NCBI RefSeq assembly: GCF_900100355.1
Contig: NZ_FNFH01000005.1
Location: forward strand, 237,966 to 301,965
Length of the DNA: 64,000 nucleotides
DNA from: Microbulbifer yueqingensis
GTDB taxonomy: Bacteria > Pseudomonadota > Gammaproteobacteria > Pseudomonadales > Cellvibrionaceae
Reading direction: 5' to 3'
Below the pieces are notes generated by a model. It ran no database searches, was not told the DNA's origin, and saw only the letters and a list, made by a program, of their open reading frames with translations. Position 1 is the first letter of the stretch; each line of letters starts with the position of its first letter. A program made the translations under genes and the position numbers. Below, in pieces: positions 32,984-42,405 of the stretch.

Positions 32984-35656
32984 ATGACCGAAAAAGCCCG
33001 CAACCGCCTCCTCTCGTTGCTCTGGCTCGGCCTCGCGGGGCTTGCCGCCGCTGGCATGGGGTTTTCCAGCATCTACATATACCTGAAACCGGGTTTGCCT
33101 TCAGTGGAGAGCCTGCGCGATATCCGCCTGCAGACCCCGCTGCGGGTCTACTCGCGGGATATGAAGCTGATTGGCGAATTCGGCGAGAAACGCCGCACCC
33201 CGATCACCATCGAGCAGACGCCGGAGACCTTCATCAAGGCGGTGCTCGCGGCGGAGGATGCCGGATTTTACTCCCATAACGGCGTTTCCATTAAAGGTCT
33301 GATGAGAGCTGCCTCACAAATCCTGCAAACAGGCTCCATTCAGTCTGGCGGCAGCACGCTGACCATGCAGGTAGCGCGAAACTTCTTCCTCAGCCGCGAA
33401 CAGCGATTCGTGAGGAAATTCAACGAGATACTGCTTTCCCTGCAGATCGAGCGCGAACTCACCAAGGACGAGATCCTCGCCCTCTATATCAACAAGATCT
33501 TCCTCGGCAACCGGGCCTACGGTTTCCAGGCCGCCGCCCAGGTTTACTACGGCCGCGACATCAATGAGCTCAATGTGGCCCAGTGGGCCATGATGGCTGG
33601 ACTGCCCAAGGCACCGTCCACCTACAACCCCATCGCCAACCCCTCGCGGGCGCTGGTGCGGCGCAACTGGATCCTGAAGCGGATGCTGGACCTCGGTTAT
33701 ATCAGCCAGTCCGAGTACAAGAATTCCATTACCGCGCCGGTAACCGCGCGCTGGCACGGGCACGACCTTGACCTGCACGCGCCCTATATCGCCGAAATGG
33801 CCCGCAAGGAGGCTGTGGAGCTGTTCGGTGACAGCGCCTACACCGAGGGATACCAGGTCATCACCAGCGTGGACAGCCGGCTCCAGGAGGCCGCCCAGGA
33901 CGCCCTGCAGCGCGGGCTCGAAGCCTATGACAGCAGGCATGGTTACCGGGGGCCGGAGCAGCAGCTCGAGAAGGAGCTGCTGGATGACAACGACCAGATG
34001 GTCGATATCCTCAATGAAATTCCCGTGCTCGGCGGACTGGAGCCGGCGGTGGTCACCGCCGTCGAGCCGCGCCGCCTGCAGGTCCAGCTGCGCGACCGCA
34101 GCGTGGTTGAGGTGGCGTGGGAGAACGGTCTCAGCGAGATACGCCCCTACATTTCCGAGAATGCGCGCGGGGCCCGCATCGAGAGCGCCGAGGAAATGTT
34201 CGCTCCCGGAGACGTGATTCGCCTGCGCCGGGTCGAGATATCGCCCAGTGGCCAGGAAATGGTGGAAACCGAAGCGACTGAAGAACTCGCCGATGACGCG
34301 GAGCGCCAGCCCACCGCCGATCCGTTTGCCGATCCGGGCGAGCCGGCGGCCATCTTGGACGAGCCTCAGGTACGGGTGGAATGGCACCTGGCCCAGGTCC
34401 CTGCCGCCCAGGGCACCCTGATTTCACTCGAGCCCTCCGATGGCGCCATCCGCGCCATGGTGGGCGGTTATGATTTCCGCCAGAGCCACTTCAACCGGGC
34501 CACCCAGGCAGCACGGCAACCGGGTTCCAGCTTCAAGCCGTTCATCTACGCCGCCGCCCTGGAGAAGGGCTACACCGCGGCCAGCATGATCAATGACGCG
34601 CCGATCATCTTCGAAGAAACCAACATGCAGGATGTCTGGCGCCCGGAAAACGACACCGGCACCTTCCTCGGCCCCACACGCCTGCGCAAGGCGCTGTACA
34701 AGTCCCGCAACATGGTCTCAATCCGGCTCCTGCAGGCCCTCGGCATCGACTATGCACTGGATTTCGCCGAGAACTTCGGTTTTGAGCGGAGCAAACTCGC
34801 TCGCAACCTGACCATTGCCCTGGGCAGCTCGGCGCTGACTCCACTGGAGATGGTCCGCGGCTACGCCGCCTTTGCCAACGGCGGCTATCGGGTCGAGCCC
34901 TACCTGGTAGAGCGCGTGCTCGACGTGAATGGTGAGACCATCTACCAGGCCCTGCCGCTTACCGTCTGCCGCGACTGCCCCGACATGGCCGAAGCCGGCG
35001 CGGAGGCACCCGAGCCCATCGACCTGGCCGGGACCAGCGTGGAAGAAGACATGGCGCTTCCGGCAGGAGAGCCCATCGAGCTGCGTACCCTGCAGGTGAA
35101 CCCGCTCAGCGCCGACCCGAACGCCCAGGCGCTCCCCCGCGCCCCGCGCGCCATGTCCCCGGAGACGGCGTTCATCATCGATTCGATGCTCAAGGACGTC
35201 ATCAAGCGGGGTACCGGGCGCAAGGCCCTGGTAATGAAGCGCGGTGATATCGCCGGGAAGACCGGCACCACCAATGGTCCCCGCGATGCCTGGTTCTCGG
35301 GCTACAGCCCGCACCTGGCCACCAGCGCCTGGGTCGGCTTCGACTCCAACGGCGAGCTGGGCAAGAACGAGTACGGCGGCTCGGCGGCCCTGCCCATCTG
35401 GATCGATTTCATGTCGGCTGCGCTGGAGGGCCTGCCGGAACGGCATTTGCCGCAACCCGACAACATAGTCACTGTGCGGATCAACCCCCGAACTGGACTG
35501 CGCACCTCTCGCGGCGGCATGTTCGAAGTATTCCGGGCCGACCGGGTTCCCGGGCACGAGTCCTATAGCTCCTACCGCCCGGGTTACCCGTCCGGCAGGA
35601 ACGGCTCGGGCAGCCAGGAAGAAGAAGAGGAATCCCTGCCGGAAGAACTCTTCTAG
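32984..35656 (+). CDS. mrcA: Penicillin-binding protein 1A, bifunctional peptidoglycan synthase
   Basis: Class A PBP that polymerises and crosslinks peptidoglycan. One N-terminal membrane helix (LLSLLWLGLAGLAAAGMGFSSIYIYL in part), a GT51 transglycosylase domain with catalytic E91 (AEDAGFYSHNG), an OB-like insert, and a transpeptidase with SSFK (S515, K518), SRN, and KTGTT (K759). 890 residues; the start is ATG 32984, after a discarded 17-residue extension. Also called ponA. The acidic C-terminal tail (EEEEESLPEELF) is unremarkable. It lies between the pilMNOPQ and Pil-Chp loci. Confidence 0.96.
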   Translation: MTEKARNRLLSLLWLGLAGLAAAGMGFSSIYIYLKPGLPSVESLRDIRLQTPLRVYSRDMKLIGEFGEKRRTPITIEQTPETFIKAVLAAEDAGFYSHNGVSIKGLMRAASQILQTGSIQSGGSTLTMQVARNFFLSREQRFVRKFNEILLSLQIERELTKDEILALYINKIFLGNRAYGFQAAAQVYYGRDINELNVAQWAMMAGLPKAPSTYNPIANPSRALVRRNWILKRMLDLGYISQSEYKNSITAPVTARWHGHDLDLHAPYIAEMARKEAVELFGDSAYTEGYQVITSVDSRLQEAAQDALQRGLEAYDSRHGYRGPEQQLEKELLDDNDQMVDILNEIPVLGGLEPAVVTAVEPRRLQVQLRDRSVVEVAWENGLSEIRPYISENARGARIESAEEMFAPGDVIRLRRVEISPSGQEMVETEATEELADDAERQPTADPFADPGEPAAILDEPQVRVEWHLAQVPAAQGTLISLEPSDGAIRAMVGGYDFRQSHFNRATQAARQPGSSFKPFIYAAALEKGYTAASMINDAPIIFEETNMQDVWRPENDTGTFLGPTRLRKALYKSRNMVSIRLLQALGIDYALDFAENFGFERSKLARNLTIALGSSALTPLEMVRGYAAFANGGYRVEPYLVERVLDVNGETIYQALPLTVCRDCPDMAEAGAEAPEPIDLAGTSVEEDMALPAGEPIELRTLQVNPLSADPNAQALPRAPRAMSPETAFIIDSMLKDVIKRGTGRKALVMKRGDIAGKTGTTNGPRDAWFSGYSPHLATSAWVGFDSNGELGKNEYGGSAALPIWIDFMSAALEGLPERHLPQPDNIVTVRINPRTGLRTSRGGMFEVFRADRVPGHESYSSYRPGYPSGRNGSGSQEEEEESLPEELF

Positions 35657-35675
35657 GGGTTGCCTGGCGACCAGA

Positions 35676-35712
35676 CAATAAAAAACGGGGCCTCTGGCCC
35701 CGTTTTTTATTG
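35676..35712. terminator. Bidirectional terminator between mrcA and chpC
   Basis: A near-perfect inverted repeat: AATAAAAAACGGGGCC, a 3-base loop, then the complement with TTTTTTATT. It serves mrcA on the plus strand and chpC on the minus strand, which converge here. Confidence 0.85.
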
Positions 35713-35743
35713 TCCGCATACCCGGCGCAGGGTAGAAAATCCG

Positions 35744-36226
35744 CTACGAGAGATTGCGGTACTCGAGACAGGCCCGCTCGAGGGCGGAAAAATCAGGGAT
35801 CACGGCCTCCTCGCCGGCGAGGGAGACATGCACCAGCTCTCCCATGGCACAGGGCGCATCCCGCCGCGCCAGTTGATCCTGCGTCACCCTGACCAGGCGC
35901 GGCGTACCCTGCAGGACCATGGCGAAGAATGGCAGGCGGCCTTCGGGGTTGCCGCTGGCCAGCACTGCGATGCGGCCCTCGCTGTCCATGGAGGCCAGCG
36001 AGCGACCTCGCATCACCTCGAACGAGAGCACCGGCAGGCGCTGCTCGCGCCAGTTGATCTCCCCCAGGTACCAGTCGGGCGCATCGTAGGCCGAGACCGG
36101 CGTCTGTACCGCGATCACCTCTGACAGGATATCCACCGGCACCAGCAACTGGCCGTCTGCCAGCGGCAGCAGCAGGCTGCTGACCTCCCGGGGAGTCTCC
36201 AGCGAGAGCGCTTCAGTTCCGTTCAT
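35744..36226 (-). CDS. chpC: CheW-like protein ChpC
   Basis: Adaptor that would couple receptors to ChpA in the Pil-Chp system. The CheW fold is seen in LLLPLADGQLLVPVDILSEVI, PDWYLGEINWREQRLPVLSFEVMRG and the C-terminal strands. 160 residues, about the size of ChpC. It follows chpA after 34 bases. PilI is the other CheW in this locus. In Pseudomonas a CheB gene, chpB, lies between chpA and chpC; here there is none. Confidence 0.85.
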   Translation of the reverse strand: MNGTEALSLETPREVSSLLLPLADGQLLVPVDILSEVIAVQTPVSAYDAPDWYLGEINWREQRLPVLSFEVMRGRSLASMDSEGRIAVLASGNPEGRLPFFAMVLQGTPRLVRVTQDQLARRDAPCAMGELVHVSLAGEEAVIPDFSALERACLEYRNLS

Positions 36227-36260
36227 ACTTCAACCCTTATGCCGATAGTCACTCGGCCAG

Positions 36261-39200
36261 TCACTGGCTGGCCGGCGCAACCGTATAGTCGCGAATTGCC
36301 TCCAGCAGGACCTCTTCCTGGTAGGGCTTGCCGAGATAGTGGTTTACCCCCAGGGAGAGCGCGTGGTCGCGGTGTTTCTGCCCGGTGCGCGAGGTAATCA
36401 TGATGATCGGGATATCCCGCAAGCGGCTGTTGCCACGGATATGGCGTGCCACCTCGAAGCCGTCCATGCGCGGCATCTCGATATCCAGCAGGATCACGTC
36501 GGGGCGGATGTCCTGCAGCTGGATTACCGCATCCTGCCCGTCCTTGGCGGTATTCACCAGGTAACCCTCCCGCTCCAGGAAGCGGGTGGTGACCTTGCGC
36601 ACGGTAACCGAGTCATCCACCACCATGACTCGCTGCTGGGTCTCCACTGGCTCCGGCTTGACCCGCGGCGCCGACGGCAGTGCCAGCTCTGCGGGACGTG
36701 CCAGTAGGGCCGCCTGCTGGCGCAGCAGCGCGTGGGCATCCAGGATCACCACCACGGTACCATCACCGGTAACCGTCGCGCCGGAAACGCCCTGGACCGC
36801 CGCAAACTGGGGCCCCAGGCTCTTCACCACGATCTCGCGGCTGCCCAGTACGGCATCTACCTGCAGCGCCATGGCGTGGCCCTCGGAGCGCACCAGCAGC
36901 ACCGGCAGCTGGGCATCTTCGACTTCCAGCTTGGGGCGGGCCTCGGACTGCAGCAGGGTGCCGAAATAATTCACCTGGTAGGGTTCGCCCGCATACTCGA
37001 ACCGCGCGTCGGGAGAGCTGTAGTAATGCTCCAGTTCATAGGGGCTGAGCCGCACGATACCCTCGATGGTGTTGAGCGGCAGGGCAAAGACGTCATCGCC
37101 GACACTCACCATCAGCGCCCGGTTTACCGACACGGTAAACGGCAGGCGCACCGTGAACTCGGTACCGGCGCCCAGTTTGGAGTCGATATGCACGGTACCA
37201 CCGATCTGCTTGATCTCGGCGGATACCACATCCATACCCACGCCGCGCCCGGAAATCTGCGTCACCCGGTCGGCGGTACTGAAACCGGCCTGCAGAATGA
37301 ACTGCAGGATTTCGTTATTCGTGAGTTCCGCATCCGCGCGCATGAGTCCGCGCTCGATCGCCTTTTCGCGCACCTTCATCAGGTTGATGCCGGCACCATC
37401 GTCGCCAATGGTCAGCACCACCTCACTGCCCTCGCGCTCCAGCGCTACCGTAATACGGCCCCGCTCCGGCTTGCCAGACTCCTGCCGCCGGGCTGGCAAC
37501 TCGATGCCGTGGTCCACCGCGTTGCGCAGCATGTGCTCGAGCGGCGCCACCATGCGCTCCAGCATGGAACGGTCCAGCTCCCCCTCAACGTTGGAGAACA
37601 CCAGGTCCACCTGCTTGCCGAGTTCAGCACTTACCTGGCGCACGATACGGCGCAGGCGCGGCACCAGGCGCGAGAAGGGCACCATGCGGCTGCGCATCAG
37701 GCCTTCCTGCAATTCGGTGTTTACGCGCGACTGCTGCAGCAGGAGGGTTTCGGTGTCGCGTGCCTTGTTACCCAGGGTATTGCGCAACTCCAGCAAGTCA
37801 GAGGTGGACTCCAGCAATGAGCGCGACAGCTGCTGGATGGAGGAATAGCGGTCCATTTCCAGCGGGTCAAAATTGTCATCCTGCTCCGCGAGCTGTTCCT
37901 GGCGGAACAGGATCTGCGCCTCGGTCTCCATATCCAGTCGGCGCAGCTGCTCGTTCAGGCGTGTGATGGTCGAATCCATCTCGTCCAGCGCGAAGCCGAA
38001 CTCGCTCACCTGCTCCTCGAGGCGGCTCCGGGAAATAGAGGTCTCACCGGCCAGGTTCACCAGCTCCTCGAGCAGTTCAGCCGCTACCCGCACCATCTCC
38101 TGGGGCTGGCCGCGGTTACCGCCGCGTTGCTCGTTCGGGTGCAGGCTGTCTTTCTTGCGGACGAAAGGCAGTACATTGCTGGCTGCCTCGGCCGGCGCCA
38201 GCGGCACCGGCTTGGTGTCCACGGCGCCGAGCAGGGCCGGCGTAGCCGCCTCGCCCTCTGGTTGCGGCGCTATTTCATCTTGCGGCGCTGTCTCATCGGC
38301 CGCTGCGCCACCGTCGTCCGGCTGCAGTTCGTCGTCGACCACCGGGGCCGGCTCGGCAGCCTCAGGGGTTTCCGCAACCTGGCTGTCCGCCCACGCGGTA
38401 TCGAGCAGCTCGGCAAAAGCCTCCAGCTCATCCCCGGCCATCCATGCCCGAACCGTCTCCACTCCACCGGCAATGCGGTCATAGATACCGTGTGCGTTGG
38501 CAAAAAAATCAGGTCCGGGATGGTCACTGGACGGCATGGCCTCGATAACCGTCTCGAACCGGTGCGCCACCTCACCGAGCCCCATCAGGCCAGCCATGCG
38601 TGCACCGCCCTTGAAAGTGTGCAGCACGCGCTTGAGCGCCTCCGCGCGGCTGTAGTCAGCCGGGTCGGCCTCCCACCCCTGGATCAGCTCCTCGAGCTCA
38701 TCGACCAGGTCACCGGCTTCCTCCATAAATACATCAACCACGTCCGGGTCGATATCCGCCACGGGGGTGTTGTCACGGGCAGCAGTTTCCGGGCTGTCAG
38801 GGGCGCTCGTGGGCTGCCGGTTATCGCCAGCGCCAGCTTCGGATGCGGGGCCGTCACCGCCAAGCAGGCTCTCGTCGAGGCCGAGATCGGCAGCCTGGTC
38901 CTGGCCGGACAGGTCGTAACCCGTTTCCTGCTGGTGGGTGGTAGGAAGGTCTGTACTGTCGAGCTCCAGCGCCGCCCAGTCATCGGTCACCGCGGGATCA
39001 TCACTGCCAGTATCGCCGGCATCTGCGGACCGCTCGTCCGCGCCGTCCGGGGTGGAATAAGATATTGGCAGGTCGGTATGGTCGATACCGAGCTCCGCCC
39101 AATCGAAGTCTTCTTCCTCGCTGGCGCTCTCGCCCTGGGCGAGCGCCCGCAGCGCCTCGCCCACCGCGTCGCTGACATCCGGCAGGTCCTGCGCCGCCGC

Positions 39201-42200
39201 GACGGCGTCAACCAGGTCGAGCAGTTCGCTGTGGCCCTGCTCCAGCGAGGCCCACAGGGCCGGCTCACCTTCCAGGGTGTTGTCCAGTATCCGCGCGTAG
39301 ACCTCCAGCAGCAGCCGGGACAGTTCGGCCAGCGTCGGCAGTTGCGCCCGCTGGGCGGCCTCCTCGAGGACCCTCAGTTCTTCCGCGATAGGCTCGAGCA
39401 GGCCGGTGTTGGCGGGCTCGCGGCGCCATGCGCCGAGGACCTCGTCGGCATCGAGCAGCACCTTCATGCCGTCGGCCATGATGACCGCCAGCAGCTGCGG
39501 ATCCACTTCGCGCGGCTCGCTGGACTCACGCTCGCGGATCAGGTGCCCGACGGCGCGCTCCTGCAATTCCGCAGTGCGGGCGAGAAACGGTTCCGCCTTG
39601 GCGATGTGGATCGGCTGCTGGTTACGGATCTGGTCGAGGACCTCGCGCACATAGGTGGCCCCGTCCTCGAGCAGCTCGTAGATATCCTCGTCGATATTGA
39701 CCTGGTAGGTCCGAAGCTCCTTGACGAACCGCTCCAGCGGCGTCACCAGCTCGGCCACCGGGGTGACGTCGGCCATGTGGGCGGAACCCTTCATGGTATG
39801 GAGCGCGCGGTGCAGGGGATCGGAGGGCACGCCGTAGAGCGGCGCCGCAGCGCGCATGTCCGCGAGGAATTCATCCAGCGTCGCCAGGTGGGTCTCGGTC
39901 TCCTGGGCAAAGATCTCCCACAGCTGGGCATTGTCGTCGCTGTCATCGTCTGTGGCAGCCCCACCCGCTGGCGACGCAGCCGCGCCGCTGTCAGCCACAG
40001 CCGGCGCGTCCAGGTCCGCCGGGCTCTCGCCGTGGGCAAGCTGTTCGGCCCACGCGCGCAGCTGCTCGGTACGCTCCGGATCCGGATCGGCGGCCTGGGC
40101 GCGGAACGCGTCGATCATGGACGGCAGCTTGGCGCACACGTGTTCGATCAGGTGTACGTGGCCGCGCTGGGGTTTGACCGTCTCGTCGATCACCCGGTTG
40201 AGCATATTCTCGACGGCCCAGGCCAGCTCGCCGATATCCAGGGCCTCCACCATGCGACCGGAGCCTTTCAGGGTATGGAAGCCCCGGCGGAATTCCACCA
40301 GCGCCGCACGGTCGCTGAAATCTGCCGCCCAGCGCGGGAAGAACTCGCGGATGGTCTCCAGAACCTCATCCGCTTCCTCGAGGAAGATCTCCAGGATCTC
40401 TTCGTCAATCAGGTTCTCGTCGTCATCGTCGGCGACCTGCGCCGGCTCGGGTTCCGCCGCCTGCGGTGTGCCGGTTTCGCCCGGCGCGGACTCAGGCTCG
40501 GCGGGTGCCGGCGCTATGGACTCCGGGGAGAATTCTTCAGGCTCCTCAGTCGCAGCGAACTCCTGCGGTGCCGGTTCGGCCGGGACCGCGCCAGTCGGCG
40601 CCACTTCCCGGTTATCGACGCCGAATCCAAGCGCGGAGACACTGTCCTCCGCCAGTGCCAACAGCATGTCCGCGTCCTCGATCCCTTCGGCGCGGCGCTC
40701 GAGATAATACTCGACGCTGGTGATGGCATCGGCGAGGGTGTCGAGCACCTTCCATTCCGGCTGCTCGGCGGCCTCGATCAGGCGCTCGCGGATATAGCGG
40801 GTACAGGCGGCAACAATATCGCCAGCACGCTGGAAGCCCACCATATCCAGTCCGCCGCCCACTTCCTGCAATCGCTCGGGAACGCGGTGTAGGTGGCTTA
40901 CGTCCCAGTGGCTGGCGATATACTCAACCACGGCTTCCTTGACCGACTCCAGGCCGGTGCGCGCCTCGCGCAGGACCGAGTCAGTCGCATCGCCCATCAG
41001 GGGCTGCTCGCTATGTCCCTGGTGCTGGCGGTTGAGCGCTGACGCCAGTGATGAATCCAGCTGCACTACTTCGCTCGCAGCCTGAAGCAGGAGCTCCTGG
41101 GGATCGTCGGTGCGGGAGGCATCGCGCAGTGATTCATAGATCCCGCGGGCGCGCAGGCGCTGGCTTTCCAGGCCCAATACGCCGAGCGTATCGGCAATCC
41201 GCTGCGCGACGGTGGCAATATCACTCAGCGATGCCGGTTCCTCACCGGTAATGGTGGGATCCAGGGCTTCACGCACCCCGTCCAGCTCCTCGCGCAACGC
41301 CTTGATGGCAGTGCCCATGGCTTCCGGCCCCATGGCCAGGGCTTCACCAGTATCGGGCCTGGGCGTGCCGGGCACGGCGCGATCCAGGGCAAAAGTTGCA
41401 TAAAGGGATTTGCAGCGCGCGCTGTTCGGCCCCGCCATATAGACGTAAAAGAGCAGGTTGCGGACCAGGCCGCGGTCGAGGGGTGCGTCCAGCACCTGTG
41501 CGCCGCGCCCCTGCAACAGGCGGAACTCCACATCGATCCGTCGCAGCAGCTGGCGCAGGGCGGGGAGGACATTGATGCGCTGCTCGCCAATGGCCTCTAG
41601 CAAGCCCTCGAGGATCTGCCACAGGGGTTGCCGAACACTGCCGCTGTAGAGCAGCTGCATCTTTTCGGCGACCTTGCGCAGGTAACTGAGGCTATCACCA
41701 CCATTGACGTCGCGAATCAGGCCCGCTGCCGCCACGTGGTACATCTTGCGCAACTTGTTGACCAGCTCCTGCAACCGGGCGCTATCCGCAACCAGCGGCT
41801 GGCGCGCGCCATGGGCCTGGCCCAGCGCGGAGAGATCCGGGGAGAAGAGCGCACCCTCAGTCACCAGGCGCTCACGGCGCACGGCGCGGAGGTCGTTGAG
41901 CAATGGCAGCAGCAGCACCGCGTTGTCACGGCGCTGGTAGGCGACCTTGTCCAGGTACAGGGGCAGCTCCAACAGGGCCCGCATAAGGAACTCGCGGGTC
42001 TCCTCGCTGTTTTCCACCTCGTCTGTCGAGAGAGCCTGTATCAGCTGCTCCATTTCCTCGGCGAGCATGGCGGCACCGGTGAGCTCCGCCATGTGCAGGC
42101 TGCCGTGGACCTGGTGGATCAGTTCCAGACAGGCCTGCAGTTTGTCCGGTTCGGCGGCGCCTTCGTTTGCGTAGCTCTCCAGGGCGTGGCGGGCCTGCGC

Positions 42201-42266
42201 CAGAGTCTCGTTGATCTCGCCGGTCAGCCAGTCGAGGGCTTCGAAATTCGGATTGTCGTGACTCAC
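36261..42266 (-). CDS. chpA: Hybrid chemosensory histidine kinase ChpA
   Basis: CheA-type kinase that controls type IV pilus twitching and surface sensing through PilG and PilH. Domains in order: an N-terminal Hpt-like helical bundle (IHQVHGSLHM, residue ~51, without the usual Lys), a long helical middle, three canonical Hpt sites FHTLKG (H664), LHTMKG (H823) and LHTFKG (H1216) linked by acidic Pro/Ala-rich spacers, CheA dimerisation, HATPase (LRNAVDHGIELP, DDGAGI, GRGVGMD), a CheW domain, and a C-terminal receiver (VILLDIEMPRMDG). 2001 residues; Pseudomonas ChpA has about 2470 and more phosphotransfer sites. GTG start with GAGGA upstream. Confidence 0.95.
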   Translation of the reverse strand: MSHDNPNFEALDWLTGEINETLAQARHALESYANEGAAEPDKLQACLELIHQVHGSLHMAELTGAAMLAEEMEQLIQALSTDEVENSEETREFLMRALLELPLYLDKVAYQRRDNAVLLLPLLNDLRAVRRERLVTEGALFSPDLSALGQAHGARQPLVADSARLQELVNKLRKMYHVAAAGLIRDVNGGDSLSYLRKVAEKMQLLYSGSVRQPLWQILEGLLEAIGEQRINVLPALRQLLRRIDVEFRLLQGRGAQVLDAPLDRGLVRNLLFYVYMAGPNSARCKSLYATFALDRAVPGTPRPDTGEALAMGPEAMGTAIKALREELDGVREALDPTITGEEPASLSDIATVAQRIADTLGVLGLESQRLRARGIYESLRDASRTDDPQELLLQAASEVVQLDSSLASALNRQHQGHSEQPLMGDATDSVLREARTGLESVKEAVVEYIASHWDVSHLHRVPERLQEVGGGLDMVGFQRAGDIVAACTRYIRERLIEAAEQPEWKVLDTLADAITSVEYYLERRAEGIEDADMLLALAEDSVSALGFGVDNREVAPTGAVPAEPAPQEFAATEEPEEFSPESIAPAPAEPESAPGETGTPQAAEPEPAQVADDDDENLIDEEILEIFLEEADEVLETIREFFPRWAADFSDRAALVEFRRGFHTLKGSGRMVEALDIGELAWAVENMLNRVIDETVKPQRGHVHLIEHVCAKLPSMIDAFRAQAADPDPERTEQLRAWAEQLAHGESPADLDAPAVADSGAAASPAGGAATDDDSDDNAQLWEIFAQETETHLATLDEFLADMRAAAPLYGVPSDPLHRALHTMKGSAHMADVTPVAELVTPLERFVKELRTYQVNIDEDIYELLEDGATYVREVLDQIRNQQPIHIAKAEPFLARTAELQERAVGHLIRERESSEPREVDPQLLAVIMADGMKVLLDADEVLGAWRREPANTGLLEPIAEELRVLEEAAQRAQLPTLAELSRLLLEVYARILDNTLEGEPALWASLEQGHSELLDLVDAVAAAQDLPDVSDAVGEALRALAQGESASEEEDFDWAELGIDHTDLPISYSTPDGADERSADAGDTGSDDPAVTDDWAALELDSTDLPTTHQQETGYDLSGQDQAADLGLDESLLGGDGPASEAGAGDNRQPTSAPDSPETAARDNTPVADIDPDVVDVFMEEAGDLVDELEELIQGWEADPADYSRAEALKRVLHTFKGGARMAGLMGLGEVAHRFETVIEAMPSSDHPGPDFFANAHGIYDRIAGGVETVRAWMAGDELEAFAELLDTAWADSQVAETPEAAEPAPVVDDELQPDDGGAAADETAPQDEIAPQPEGEAATPALLGAVDTKPVPLAPAEAASNVLPFVRKKDSLHPNEQRGGNRGQPQEMVRVAAELLEELVNLAGETSISRSRLEEQVSEFGFALDEMDSTITRLNEQLRRLDMETEAQILFRQEQLAEQDDNFDPLEMDRYSSIQQLSRSLLESTSDLLELRNTLGNKARDTETLLLQQSRVNTELQEGLMRSRMVPFSRLVPRLRRIVRQVSAELGKQVDLVFSNVEGELDRSMLERMVAPLEHMLRNAVDHGIELPARRQESGKPERGRITVALEREGSEVVLTIGDDGAGINLMKVREKAIERGLMRADAELTNNEILQFILQAGFSTADRVTQISGRGVGMDVVSAEIKQIGGTVHIDSKLGAGTEFTVRLPFTVSVNRALMVSVGDDVFALPLNTIEGIVRLSPYELEHYYSSPDARFEYAGEPYQVNYFGTLLQSEARPKLEVEDAQLPVLLVRSEGHAMALQVDAVLGSREIVVKSLGPQFAAVQGVSGATVTGDGTVVVILDAHALLRQQAALLARPAELALPSAPRVKPEPVETQQRVMVVDDSVTVRKVTTRFLEREGYLVNTAKDGQDAVIQLQDIRPDVILLDIEMPRMDGFEVARHIRGNSRLRDIPIIMITSRTGQKHRDHALSLGVNHYLGKPYQEEVLLEAIRDYTVAPASQ

Positions 42267-42405
42267 GCCAAGTCCTCAATAATTCTGTCGTTAGTCCGGC
42301 GCGAGCTGTACCCGGCCAGCACGGCGGGAGCGCTCACGCGCTACCGCCCGCCTGGTGCCAGGGGCGCGGCGCCTGGGGCCCGGTGAGGTTTCTGCGGTCG
42401 GGCAA

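Noticed and set aside
38127..40892. A 921-codon plus-strand open frame opposite chpA
   Set aside because: Antisense of the acidic, repetitive chpA coding sequence; no recognisable motif.
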